From Thermodesulfobacterium thermophilum DSM 1276 (GTDB taxonomy: Bacteria > Desulfobacterota > Thermodesulfobacteria > Thermodesulfobacteriales > Thermodesulfobacteriaceae), in assembly GCF_000421605.1 (NCBI RefSeq), contig NZ_ATXI01000004.1, positions 53,720 through 117,719 on the forward strand: a DNA stretch of 64,000 bases, in the 5' to 3' direction. The notes beneath the pieces were generated by a model. That model made no database searches. It was not told the origin of the DNA and saw only the letters and a program-made list of their open reading frames with translations. The position numbers and the translations under genes are program-made. This document shows, piece after piece, positions 17,527 to 26,340 of the stretch; position 1 is the stretch's first letter; each line of letters begins with the position of its first letter.

Positions 17527-18928
17527 TAAAGTTGAAGTTTTCTTTATAAGAGTAACCGCCTCCAAGGGCTTTGTAAAGATTAACATAGGCATTAAGAAGG
17601 TCTGTTTGTAGTTGGATTAGGTTAAGCTTAGCGTTGAGATAGTTTCTCTGAGCATCAATTACCACCAAATAATCAATCAACCCTTGTTCAAACTTTTTTT
17701 CTGAAAGGGAAAGAACCTTTTCTAAAGAGGCTAATCGCTCCTTTTGAACTTCCAACTTTTTCTCTGCTGTTTCTATGGCTACCAAAGCATCATATACTTC
17801 TTTAAAAGCAGTTTTTACGGTTTTTACATAGGTATACAAAGCCTCCCTCTTTTGAGCCTCTTTTAGTTCTACCTGGCTTTTAGTTCTACCAAAATCAAGT
17901 ATCGGTCCTGCTAAAGAAAGTCCCAGATTCCAAAAAGAGGCTGAATGTGTAATAAGGTTTGACAACTCATTACTTTTATACCCTAAAGCACCTGTTAAAG
18001 AAATACTCGGAAAATAGGCTGATTTGGCTACACCTATCTCAAAGTTAGCGGCTTTAAGGGTCTCTTCTGCCGCGATGATATCAGGCCTGCGCACCAAAAC
18101 TTCAGAAGGTAAAACTGAGGGAGGTTTTAAAGGCTGAGGTAAATCCTGCCTTACCAAAAAATTTTTTTCAAAAATCTCCTTAGGACTTCTTCCTAAAAGG
18201 ACGGACAAAACAGTTTTCAAAACTTCTCTTTGATTTTTCAAAGTTTCTACCGTTAATTTGGCAGATTCATACTCTGCCTTAGCCTGTTCTACAACTATTT
18301 TGCTAACCAAACCTTTTTGAAACTGAGTTTTTCTATATTCGTAAGTTTCTCTAAGCTTTTCGGCGTAATCTTCGGCGGTTTTAAGTTGCAAGGTGGTTGA
18401 AGTTAGGTTTAAATAGGTAGAGACTACGTTTGCAATCAGGCTGATTTTTAAAGCTTCTTGGTTAGCTTTAGCAGATAAAAGCCTTGCAAGACCTGCCTTT
18501 TCTTGATTTCTAAGTTTACCCCAAAGGTCTATCTCATAAGACACCAAACCAGAGAGAGAAAAGGAATAATCTGTTTTACCTCCAAGAGGACCAGTATATT
18601 CAGAATTTCTACCTCTTTCAGCCTGACCTTGATAACCAAAATAAGGATAAAGCTGAGCCCTTAGGTTGCCAAGCATAGCTAAGGCTTGTTCCACACGAGA
18701 CTGCGCGATCATAAGATCATCGTTTGCTTTTAGGGCCTCTTCTACCAGCTGGTTTAAGTAAGGATCATCAAAGTTTTTCCACCAGTTATCTGTTAAACTA
18801 ATGGGTCCATTTTCTAACCTAATACTCTGAGGTAAAGGTAGATCAGGCTTCTTAAGCTCTGGGGCTAAAGAGCAACCAAAAACCAAAAATATGCTTAACA
18901 CTAAAATTGCTAAATTAGATCTTTTCAT
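17516..18928 (-). CDS. TolC/NodT-family outer membrane factor lipoprotein of RND efflux
   Basis: The outer-membrane exit duct of the tripartite pump encoded here. A lipoprotein signal precedes the lipobox LVFGCS (Cys about 19). Two internally similar OEP halves of long helices and short barrel strands are visible, with ends typical of the OprM/NodT class (SLTDNWWKNFDDPYLNQLV near the N-terminus; RRPDIIAAEE in the middle). Length 470 aa is normal. It overlaps the RND permease by 4 bp. Confidence 0.93.
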   Translation of the reverse strand: MKRSNLAILVLSIFLVFGCSLAPELKKPDLPLPQSIRLENGPISLTDNWWKNFDDPYLNQLVEEALKANDDLMIAQSRVEQALAMLGNLRAQLYPYFGYQGQAERGRNSEYTGPLGGKTDYSFSLSGLVSYEIDLWGKLRNQEKAGLARLLSAKANQEALKISLIANVVSTYLNLTSTTLQLKTAEDYAEKLRETYEYRKTQFQKGLVSKIVVEQAKAEYESAKLTVETLKNQREVLKTVLSVLLGRSPKEIFEKNFLVRQDLPQPLKPPSVLPSEVLVRRPDIIAAEETLKAANFEIGVAKSAYFPSISLTGALGYKSNELSNLITHSASFWNLGLSLAGPILDFGRTKSQVELKEAQKREALYTYVKTVKTAFKEVYDALVAIETAEKKLEVQKERLASLEKVLSLSEKKFEQGLIDYLVVIDAQRNYLNAKLNLIQLQTDLLNAYVNLYKALGGGYSYKENFNFNGK

Positions 18929-21900
18929 TTTCTTCCCGTTATTTTAGAAAATCTCTCTCTTAATTTTACCACCACGTAATAAAAAAGAGGTATAAAGAAA
19001 ACCCCAAACAACGTTGCAAAGGTCATTCCCATAACCACGGTGGTTCCGATGATCATTCTGCTGTTAGCTCCGGCTCCACTTGCAAACATAAGAGGTATAG
19101 CCCCGGCAATAAAAGCAAAGGAGGTCATCATAATCGGTCTATACCTGAGATAAGCGGCCTCTATCGTTGCTTCAACCAACCCCATACCACGTTTTAATCT
19201 TTCTTCTGCAAACTCAACGATCAAAATAGCATTTTTGGCAGAAAGTCCGATCAAAACCAGAAGCCCTGCTTGGAAATATATGTCATTCTGTAAACCAAAA
19301 AGATTTAATCCCAAGGCTGCCCCAAAAAGGGCAAAAGGTGCACTTAAGAGGATGGCAAGAGGAGCACTCCAGCTTTCATAAAGCGCAACCAAGATAAGAT
19401 AAATAAAAATTAAGGCATATATAAGGGCTAAATTACCCTTAGTTTGTACCTTGACCTCCTGATAAGACGTTCCTGCCCAGGCTATCGTATATCCTGGAGG
19501 TAAAACTTCTTTAGCTACCTCAGAAATAGCCTTGATAGCATCACCTGAAGTATATCCAGGCTTAGGAGTTCCCAAAACTTTAGCGCTTACAAACATATTA
19601 AATTTTTCTAAAATAGGAGAGTCTGGGATAAACTCCACTTTGATCAAACTACTGATAGGGATTAAGTTTCCATTTTTTGAGCGAACATAGACATAACTAT
19701 AATCTCTTAAATCATCACGATATTCACCTTCTGCACCTAAGTTAACATGAAAAATTCTACCGTAAAGGTTAAAATCATTAACATAGTATTTACCAAACAC
19801 GATGTTTAAAGTACGATAAACTTCATCTACATCTACCTCATAGGCCTTAGCTTTTTCTCTGTCAACTGTAACCTTATAAGTAGGAACATTAGGAACAAAA
19901 GTAGTTCTAACTGCGGTAAGTTCAGGCCTTTGATTAGCTTTAGCCACTATCTCTTGAACATATTTATAAAGGTCAGAAAGAGGTCTTCCTGACCTATCCT
20001 GGATATACATTTCAAAACCACCTACCAAACTCATGCCTCTAATAGGAGGTAGATTTACTACAAAGATTAAAGCCTCCCGGTTTTTCGCAAATTGTTGATT
20101 TAATCTCTGAACCAAAGCAAATGAAGAATGTTCTCTACCCTTCCTTTCTTTCCAATCCTTTAGACGAATAAAAGTAGTCAAAGAATCGCTTTTAAAACCA
20201 AAAGTTTGCAAATCGAAACCTGCTATGTTTATCCACTCCTCTATTTCTTTGGTTTTGGCTAAGGTATCTCTTATTTCGTTGGCAACATTTATCGTTCTTT
20301 TTAATGAAGATCCTGGAGGTAGGTTAGTAAAGATATTAAGAAGACCATTATCTTCAAAAGGCACTAGTCCTGTAGGTAGACGTTTGATAAAAAATATAGT
20401 TCCTATTACCACAAAAATAAATACCGCTATTCCTATCGGTACAAATCTAAGAAAATTTTTAACTGTGTTTACAAACCACTTTCTACTTTTAAAAAAGAAT
20501 AGATTAAACAATCTAATAGGTAAAGGCATCTTTTTATGCTCTTCCTCTAAAAATCTTGCACAAAGGGCTGGGGTCAGTGTGAGAGCTACAATTCCAGAGA
20601 GGATCATAGAAATAGCGATGGTTACGGCAAACTGACGATAAAAAGCACCGGTAAAACCTCCTAAAAAGGCTGCAGGGATAAAAGCCGCAGAAAGAACAAG
20701 GACTATAGCTATGATAGGCCCTGTTATCTCTTGCATAGCCTCGATGGTTGCTTCTTTAGAAGGAAGCCTTTTGACCCTTTTTATTCTCTCTGCATTTTCT
20801 ATAACGATGATGGCATCATCTACCACAAGCCCTATGGCTAATACCAGACCAAAAAGAGTAAGAAGGTTGATAGAAAAACCTAAGGCATACATGCCAGCAA
20901 ATGTTCCGATGATGGAAACAGGTATGGCAAGTACAGGGATGATGGTAGCCTTTAAACTCCCTAAGAAAAGATAGATAACAAACACTACCAAAACTAAAGC
21001 TATCACAAAAGTAAGGATAACCTCTTTGATAGCTTCCTTAACATAAGGAGCTGGGTCATAAGGATAATAAAATTTTATATCCTCTGGAAAGTTATGCGAA
21101 AGTTCTTTTAACGTCTCTTTTACCTTTTTATTTACTTCTAAAAGGTTAGCATTGGGTGCTAAAAAAATACCTACTGGGATAGCAGGATCTTTCTTATAAA
21201 AAGACTGTCTGTTAAAGTTCTCTGAACTTAACTCTACGGTTGCTACGTCCTTTAAAAGGAGCTTAGACCCATCAGGATTTGACCTCAAGATGATGTTTTC
21301 AAACTGAGAAACCTTTTCAAACCTTGGATCTCCTTTTACGGTGTAAGAAAAACTATAAGCCTTATCTGTAGGTTCTTGAGCTATACCTCCTGCAGAAAAC
21401 TGTTGATTTTGAGACGCAATAGCTTGGGCTACTTCTATCGGGGTTAAACCATATTTAGCAAGTTTATCTGGTTTTAACCAAACCCTGATAGAATAACTTT
21501 TATCATCAAAAATTACAACGTCTCCAACCCCAGGTATACGCTTTAACTCTTCTACCACGTTTATCAAAACGAAGTTAGAAATTTCTACCGGGCTTCTTAC
21601 TCCCCCCTGAGAGATAAACGCTACTGCTAGAGCAATATCAGGGGAAAGTTCTTTCACCTGAACTCCTTGTCTTCTTACCTCTTCAGGAAGTTTACTCAAG
21701 GCCATTTGTACCCTGTTGTTTACATCCATCTTCGCAACGTTAACATCAGTCCCAACCTCAAAATAAACACTTATGTTAACATCACCGCTTGAAGAAGCAG
21801 TGCTTGACATATAAATCATTTTAGGGACACCATTTATACTTTCTTCTAAAGGAGTAACTACTGTTTTTAAAACAGTTTCGGCGTCTGCCCCAGGATAAAC

Positions 21901-22044
21901 AGTTCTAACCATTATTTGAGGAGGGGTAAGGGCTGGATATTCTTGGATAGGAAGTACTTGTATAGCTAAAATCCCAAGCAAAACAAAAAAGATAGAAACT
22001 ACTGCCGCAAACCTCGGCCTTTCTATAAAAAACTTTGAAATCAT
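18925..22044 (-). CDS. RND multidrug efflux permease, HAE1/AcrB family
   Basis: A proton-driven inner-membrane pump. N-terminal IERPRFAAVV, TM4 with the proton-relay aspartates (GLVVDDAIIVIENAER), TM10 lysine (GLSAKNAILIVEFAEE) and the AcrB-like ending are present, with twelve membrane spans and two large periplasmic loops. At 1039 aa it is the usual size. It is flanked by its adaptor (2 bp gap) and outer membrane factor. Substrates are unknown. Confidence 0.96.
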   Translation of the reverse strand: MISKFFIERPRFAAVVSIFFVLLGILAIQVLPIQEYPALTPPQIMVRTVYPGADAETVLKTVVTPLEESINGVPKMIYMSSTASSSGDVNISVYFEVGTDVNVAKMDVNNRVQMALSKLPEEVRRQGVQVKELSPDIALAVAFISQGGVRSPVEISNFVLINVVEELKRIPGVGDVVIFDDKSYSIRVWLKPDKLAKYGLTPIEVAQAIASQNQQFSAGGIAQEPTDKAYSFSYTVKGDPRFEKVSQFENIILRSNPDGSKLLLKDVATVELSSENFNRQSFYKKDPAIPVGIFLAPNANLLEVNKKVKETLKELSHNFPEDIKFYYPYDPAPYVKEAIKEVILTFVIALVLVVFVIYLFLGSLKATIIPVLAIPVSIIGTFAGMYALGFSINLLTLFGLVLAIGLVVDDAIIVIENAERIKRVKRLPSKEATIEAMQEITGPIIAIVLVLSAAFIPAAFLGGFTGAFYRQFAVTIAISMILSGIVALTLTPALCARFLEEEHKKMPLPIRLFNLFFFKSRKWFVNTVKNFLRFVPIGIAVFIFVVIGTIFFIKRLPTGLVPFEDNGLLNIFTNLPPGSSLKRTINVANEIRDTLAKTKEIEEWINIAGFDLQTFGFKSDSLTTFIRLKDWKERKGREHSSFALVQRLNQQFAKNREALIFVVNLPPIRGMSLVGGFEMYIQDRSGRPLSDLYKYVQEIVAKANQRPELTAVRTTFVPNVPTYKVTVDREKAKAYEVDVDEVYRTLNIVFGKYYVNDFNLYGRIFHVNLGAEGEYRDDLRDYSYVYVRSKNGNLIPISSLIKVEFIPDSPILEKFNMFVSAKVLGTPKPGYTSGDAIKAISEVAKEVLPPGYTIAWAGTSYQEVKVQTKGNLALIYALIFIYLILVALYESWSAPLAILLSAPFALFGAALGLNLFGLQNDIYFQAGLLVLIGLSAKNAILIVEFAEERLKRGMGLVEATIEAAYLRYRPIMMTSFAFIAGAIPLMFASGAGANSRMIIGTTVVMGMTFATLFGVFFIPLFYYVVVKLRERFSKITGRK

Positions 22045-22046
22045 AC

Positions 22047-23156
22047 CTATTCTCCAACCACCTTTTCCACCTTTACAGGCACATCTGGCTTGAGCTTAAG
22101 TAAGTTGTCTAAAGCTATAATATCTCCTGGTTTAAGGCCTTCTTCTATCACTACATACTCGTCTGAAGTTTCTCCAAGTTTTACTGGCTGAGGCTGAACT
22201 TTGTTGTCCTTTATCAGCCAAACCACCGGACCAGTAGGTGTCTGAAACACAGCCTTTTGAGGTACTAAGATTACGTTCTTTCTTGTGATACCTTTTACTA
22301 CAACCTGCACAAACTGTCCGGGAAGTAAAATCCTTTCAGGATTTTTAAAAAGTCCCCTGGCTTTAACAGACGCGGTCTTTTCATCGATGATGGTATCTAT
22401 AAAATCTATCACCCCTGAATAAGGATAAGATTTACCTTCAAGGATTAAATTAAGTTTTAGACCTTTTAGTCCCATAAGTCCCTTTTTGGTAATCTCAAAC
22501 CCTAATTTTACTAAATCTCTATCAGGAAAAGAAAAATCTACATAAATAGGGTCTATCTGGTTTATCGTTACCAAAGGCGTACCAGGATTTACCAGATTAC
22601 CTACGTCTACCATTCTCTGTCCTACAATACCAGAAACCGGGGCGACGACTTTGGTGTAGCCTAAGTTTATCTCTGCTTGTCTTAACTGAGCCCTAGCATA
22701 TTCGACGTTTGCCTTGGCGGTTTTGTAAGCAGAAAGGGCAAAATCTCTTTCCTGCTCACTTACTACCTTTGCTTTAAAGGATGCCTCTATCCTTCTCCAG
22801 TCTTTTTCTGCTTTCTCATACTCAGCAAGGGCTCTTTCTAAGTTAGCCTTTGCGCTTTTATAATTAGCTTCATACAAATCAGGTTCTATCAAAAAAAGTA
22901 CCTGACCCTTTTTAACAAAATCCCCTTCCTTAAAATACTGCTTTTGTAATACCCCTGTAATTCTTGCTGATACCGTTACGAAAGAAATACTTTTAGTCTT
23001 GCCAGGATAGACCAATTCAACCTTATGGTCTTTAGGTTGAGGAACCTGATAGGCAGTTACAGGTACTATCGTAGCCTTAGGTTGTTCTGCATCTTTTTTA
23101 GCACAACCAGAAAGGCTTAACATTATAGCGAATATAAAACTTAATATCCTCAACAT
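22047..23156 (-). CDS. RND efflux periplasmic adaptor (AcrA family lipoprotein)
   Basis: It links the permease to the outer membrane channel. A lipobox LSLSGC follows a short N-terminal helix. The lipoyl-like half motifs (SARITGVLQKQYFKEGDFVKK and GYTKVVAPVSGIVGQRMVD region), an alpha-hairpin (about 90-150) and beta-barrel domains are evident. It starts 5 bp after tetR, so it is the second gene of the operon. Confidence 0.94.
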   Translation of the reverse strand: MLRILSFIFAIMLSLSGCAKKDAEQPKATIVPVTAYQVPQPKDHKVELVYPGKTKSISFVTVSARITGVLQKQYFKEGDFVKKGQVLFLIEPDLYEANYKSAKANLERALAEYEKAEKDWRRIEASFKAKVVSEQERDFALSAYKTAKANVEYARAQLRQAEINLGYTKVVAPVSGIVGQRMVDVGNLVNPGTPLVTINQIDPIYVDFSFPDRDLVKLGFEITKKGLMGLKGLKLNLILEGKSYPYSGVIDFIDTIIDEKTASVKARGLFKNPERILLPGQFVQVVVKGITRKNVILVPQKAVFQTPTGPVVWLIKDNKVQPQPVKLGETSDEYVVIEEGLKPGDIIALDNLLKLKPDVPVKVEKVVGE

Positions 23157-23161
23157 ATAGC

Positions 23162-23764
23162 CTATGCCTCCGACTCTGGTTTAAGTTCAATTCCTTTTAT
23201 AAAAAGGTCGACATAACAGTTTATAATTTCTTCCAAATCATTTTTTCTGATGTTTAAAAACTCTTTGATTTTTTTAGCATAAAAGTAAGAAAAAAACATC
23301 CCTAAAAAGGCTCTCGCTGCAAACTGTGTATTTACTCTTCTAAAAATACCCCTTTCTATTAACTCGTTAAAATATGAAGATATAAGTTCTATGATGCTTT
23401 CTACGATGGATTCGTGAATCTTTTTTATATAATCAGGATATCGGTAAAAATCTGTATACATGATCCGTATCAAGTTTTTCTTAGACTCAAGAACGTTTAA
23501 AAACTCTCGAGCTATTTTCTTTAAAGCAATGTCTGGAGGTTCAGTTTTTATCTCAGGCAAGATCTCTTTTAGTTTAGGTAAAAAAGAATACTGATTTATG
23601 GTTTCTGCAAAAAGATTTTCCTTAGAACCGAAATGCCTAAAAAGAGTTACCTCAGCTACCCCAGCCTGTTTAGCGATCTCTTTGGTGGTTGCACCTAAAA
23701 ACCCTTTCTCTGAAAAAACCTTTAAAGCAGCTTCGAGAAGTCTTTTTTTTGTATTTTTGCCCAT
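23162..23764 (-). CDS. TetR family repressor of the efflux operon
   Basis: An N-terminal helix-turn-helix (EKGFLGATTKEIAKQAGVAE, then LFRHFGSKENLF) is followed by an all-helical ligand domain; 200 aa. It is first in the efflux operon and lies directly behind a palindrome overlapping its own promoter, so autorepression and control of the pump is likely. The inducing ligand is unknown. Confidence 0.95.
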   Translation of the reverse strand: MGKNTKKRLLEAALKVFSEKGFLGATTKEIAKQAGVAEVTLFRHFGSKENLFAETINQYSFLPKLKEILPEIKTEPPDIALKKIAREFLNVLESKKNLIRIMYTDFYRYPDYIKKIHESIVESIIELISSYFNELIERGIFRRVNTQFAARAFLGMFFSYFYAKKIKEFLNIRKNDLEEIINCYVDLFIKGIELKPESEA

Positions 23765-23780
23765 CTTATCATCCTTTTTA

Positions 23781-23792
23781 GTAAGTACTTAC
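23781..23792. promoter_or_regulatory. Palindromic operator for the TetR regulator
   Basis: GTAAGTACTTAC is a perfect 12-bp palindrome situated 11 nt downstream of the -10 element, covering the expected transcription start region and preceding the tetR ribosome site. Position and symmetry fit a TetR-family binding site. Confidence 0.7.
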
Positions 23793-23803
23793 ATTAATTT
23801 TTG

Positions 23804-23831
23804 ATTATAGCACGATTTTTTTATTTATCAA
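23804..23831 (-). promoter_or_regulatory. Sigma70-type promoter of the tetR-efflux-trmB operon
   Basis: On the minus strand, TTGATA (23826-23831), a 16-nt spacer and a consensus TATAAT (23804-23809) lie about 40 nt upstream of the tetR ATG. Confidence 0.8.
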
Positions 23832-23883
23832 GAGAAAAACAAAACGATTGATTTATAAACTTTTTGACAGAAAAGGACAGAAA

Positions 23884-23914
23884 AAAATAAAAAAGGGCGG
23901 GTTTAGACCCGCCC
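23884..23914 (-). terminator. Strong intrinsic terminator of flagellin
   Basis: An 8-bp stem GGGCGGGT/ACCCGCCC (23895-23902 and 23907-23914) with a 4-nt loop is followed on the minus strand by a long T-run (TTTTTTATTTTTTT). Confidence 0.92.
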
Positions 23915-23938
23915 CTTTCTTAAGTTTAAACAAGGGCA

Positions 23939-23960
23939 GAGGCAGGAATTATCCTGCCTC
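23939..23960 (-). terminator. Second hairpin between flagellin stop and its terminator
   Basis: A perfect 9-bp stem GAGGCAGGA/TCCTGCCTC with loop ATTA lies just after the flagellin stop. It lacks a U-run. It may stabilise the abundant mRNA 3' end or act with the main terminator. Confidence 0.5.
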
Positions 23961-23974
23961 CACCCTAAATCTTA

Positions 23975-25486
23975 CTACCTCAACAACTGAAGCACCTGTT
24001 GAGGTAAAGTATTAGCCTGAGCAAGCATTGCAATTGTTGCCTGCATACGAATCTGATAGGTCGTAAACTCTGCCATCTCCTTTGCATAGTCTGTATTTCT
24101 AATCACTGACTCAGCTTCCTTGGTGTTGTCATAAGCAACCTTTTGACTGTCAAAAATAGACTGAAGGTTGTTCATAGTTGCACCAATCTGGGCCCTTATG
24201 GTATCAACCTTCCTCAACGCTACCTCAGCAATAAGCATCGATGCCTCTGCTCCCTCATTTGAAATCACATCTATAGAATAAAGATTCTTAAACTGGGATC
24301 CTGTGTCTGAGCCAATTTCAAAATCTCCTAAGGCGGTGTTAGGTACTGATCCTAAATCCAAGGTAAAATCCTTGTCATTAGCAATATAAAGGTCTCCAAC
24401 CTTTACTGCAGAAGCGGTTGCACTAGTTTGAGCTTGAATGGTTCCTGCAGAAGCATTTTCTAAGTCATTAACAATCTGATTGATATTAATAGTACCTGTT
24501 GTTCCGCTTGCAAGGCTAATTTCAACACCAATAGTATAACCTTTAGAAGAGGTAAGAACAAGTCTTCCTGCATCGGTTGAGGCAGTAAGGTCTGCGCCAG
24601 CAGTTGCTGCTTCACGGTTTATCGTCTCTACAAGTTCATCAAGAGATATTGTGGTCTCTGCATTAAAACTAAAAGACTTATCTCCTACATAAAAAGTTAG
24701 AGTAGCTGTGTCTGAAACATCAGCTATCGCTGTATATTTTTCACCAATACTAACATTTATGGCCTTTGCCTTAAAACCTATGTCGCTGAGATTAGAATTA
24801 ATCTGTTCTGCCATATACCCTGCATCTAAAATATAATTAGTACCACTTTGTATAGTTGCATCAATTACTCTACCACCAACTGTTATGGTTCGATTACTTC
24901 CAGATACTACATCAGTAAGAGTTGTTAAAACGTCACTAGCTGCAACTTTATTTCCGCTGGTCTTTATCATATGAGCACCTAAACTTTGTGCCCTAACATC
25001 ATCTACTGACAGATATACTGTCTGTTCAAGTCTTGCACCGTAGTGAATATATTTGTCTTTAAATGTGCCATCCAAAAGTTTTATTCCGTTATACTCTGTA
25101 TCAGCACCTATCTTTTGAATAGCATCCACAAAGTTTCTGATTTCTTGTTGTAAAGCCTGCCTTGCCGTAGGATCGTTAATGTCGTTTGCTGCATTCTGCG
25201 CTCTTACATAAATCTCCTGAAGTTTGTCAAAGATCTGTCCTGCTGAAGCTTCCGCAATCTGCAAAGCGGAAATACCTGTCTGAATGTTACGGTTACCCTG
25301 GTCATATCCCTTTGCAACTGTTCCAAGCATGTCCGCAATAAAAAGTCCTGCCGAGTCGTCTGCCGCATTCAAAATCCTGACTCCTGTAGACAACCTCAGT
25401 AAGGATTTGTTCATAGCACGCTCGTTTCTTAATAAAGCTGTGTGGGTCTGAGCAGCTGCTTCGTTAAAGTTAATTTTAACTGCCAT
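23975..25486 (-). CDS. fliC: Flagellin
   Basis: The filament subunit exported by the flagellar type III system. The conserved D0/D1 N-terminus (LLRLSTGVRILNAADDSAGL, then GISALQIAEA) and C-terminus (AQIGATMNNLQSI, then ATIAMLAQANTLPQQVLQLL) flank a variable Thr/Ser-rich centre. The ATG at 25486 is preferred because AGGAGG lies 9 nt upstream; an in-frame GTG three codons earlier overlaps that site. The product is 503 aa. Other flagellar genes are outside the window. Confidence 0.96.
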   Translation of the reverse strand: MAVKINFNEAAAQTHTALLRNERAMNKSLLRLSTGVRILNAADDSAGLFIADMLGTVAKGYDQGNRNIQTGISALQIAEASAGQIFDKLQEIYVRAQNAANDINDPTARQALQQEIRNFVDAIQKIGADTEYNGIKLLDGTFKDKYIHYGARLEQTVYLSVDDVRAQSLGAHMIKTSGNKVAASDVLTTLTDVVSGSNRTITVGGRVIDATIQSGTNYILDAGYMAEQINSNLSDIGFKAKAINVSIGEKYTAIADVSDTATLTFYVGDKSFSFNAETTISLDELVETINREAATAGADLTASTDAGRLVLTSSKGYTIGVEISLASGTTGTININQIVNDLENASAGTIQAQTSATASAVKVGDLYIANDKDFTLDLGSVPNTALGDFEIGSDTGSQFKNLYSIDVISNEGAEASMLIAEVALRKVDTIRAQIGATMNNLQSIFDSQKVAYDNTKEAESVIRNTDYAKEMAEFTTYQIRMQATIAMLAQANTLPQQVLQLLR

Positions 25487-25527
25487 ATCTGGCACCTCCT
25501 TTTTTGTTTTTTTCTTTTTGTATATTC

Positions 25528-25554
25528 TTATCGGACAGATAAAAAAAAACTTTA
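25528..25554 (-). promoter_or_regulatory. Sigma28 (FliA) promoter of flagellin
   Basis: On the minus strand TAAAGTTT (25547-25554), exactly 11 nt, then TCCGATAA (25528-25535). This matches the sigma28 consensus TAAAGTTT-N11-GCCGATAA in all but one base. Confidence 0.93.
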
Positions 25555-25651
25555 GCTATGTAAACTCTAAAAATTCATGGACAACCCTTTTTCTTTTTAT
25601 ATAAGATGTTAAAATTTTTATTTAAAAATTAAATTCGGAGGGTTTTAACAG

Positions 25652-26320
25652 GTGTATCAAAAATTAGAGGCTTTAAGATACTTAAAATCTCGTCAAAAAA
25701 CCAAAGATCAGTCTATTTTTCTTTCACCTGACTTTAACTTTTTAATTTTTAAAGCCAAAGATGAACATGACGAACCACCTCCAGACCTTCCTTTTCATTT
25801 TTCTCACTTTCTTTCTTTGTATGATAGAGTTAAGCATAAAGCGCCTCCCGTAAGGTTATACCTTACCAAACCTGCTTGGGTAGAAATTCTCTCGACTGAA
25901 GGAGGAGCAACTAAGGAATACTTTTTATATTTAGGAGAAGGAAACAAACATCTTATAGACAATCGAGCAACCCAACCTATATCTTATGAAATTTTAAATC
26001 AACTAAAAAACCTGCCTTTTGAAAAGGCTAGCTTTTCTCCCCCTAACCAACCTAATGTATATGTGTACACCCATCTATGGACGGTTGAGTGGTTTGATCC
26101 AACTCTTATGACCCTCACCTTTCAGGAAGGATTTGTCCATCAACACTTGGTTTTGCAGTTTGACTGGATGGAAGGGCAAGTGCTTATTCCTTCGGTAAAC
26201 TCAGCCTGCTTTGGGTATAGATTTTATATAGATGACCCGTTGATTTTAAAAGCTTTTGAAACCCTATGGGAAATATCCCAAACCTCAGGGTTTACGCCAG
26301 AAATTTTTAAAAATCTATAA
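25652..26320 (+). CDS. Unknown soluble protein
   Basis: I do not recognise the 222-aa product. It has no signal peptide or membrane segment, is rich in aromatic residues and proline, and ends in a helical stretch. The GTG start has a good ribosome site (ggaggg, about 9 nt upstream). It stands first in a plus-strand group with an aminotransferase (20 bp gap), tgt and yajC, and is transcribed away from flagellin. It could be a domain of unknown function specific to this lineage. Confidence 0.75.
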   Translation: MYQKLEALRYLKSRQKTKDQSIFLSPDFNFLIFKAKDEHDEPPPDLPFHFSHFLSLYDRVKHKAPPVRLYLTKPAWVEILSTEGGATKEYFLYLGEGNKHLIDNRATQPISYEILNQLKNLPFEKASFSPPNQPNVYVYTHLWTVEWFDPTLMTLTFQEGFVHQHLVLQFDWMEGQVLIPSVNSACFGYRFYIDDPLILKAFETLWEISQTSGFTPEIFKNL

Positions 26321-26340
26321 GGATCTCAAGGAGAAAACCT

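Noticed and set aside
17527..17592. Upstream ATG extension of trmB
   Set aside because: It lies within the efflux gene, adds 22 residues without resemblance to TrmB, and the ATG at 17526 gives the usual overlap arrangement.
20225..20974. Plus-strand frames inside the RND permease gene
   Set aside because: Antisense shadows of conserved membrane helices of the permease.
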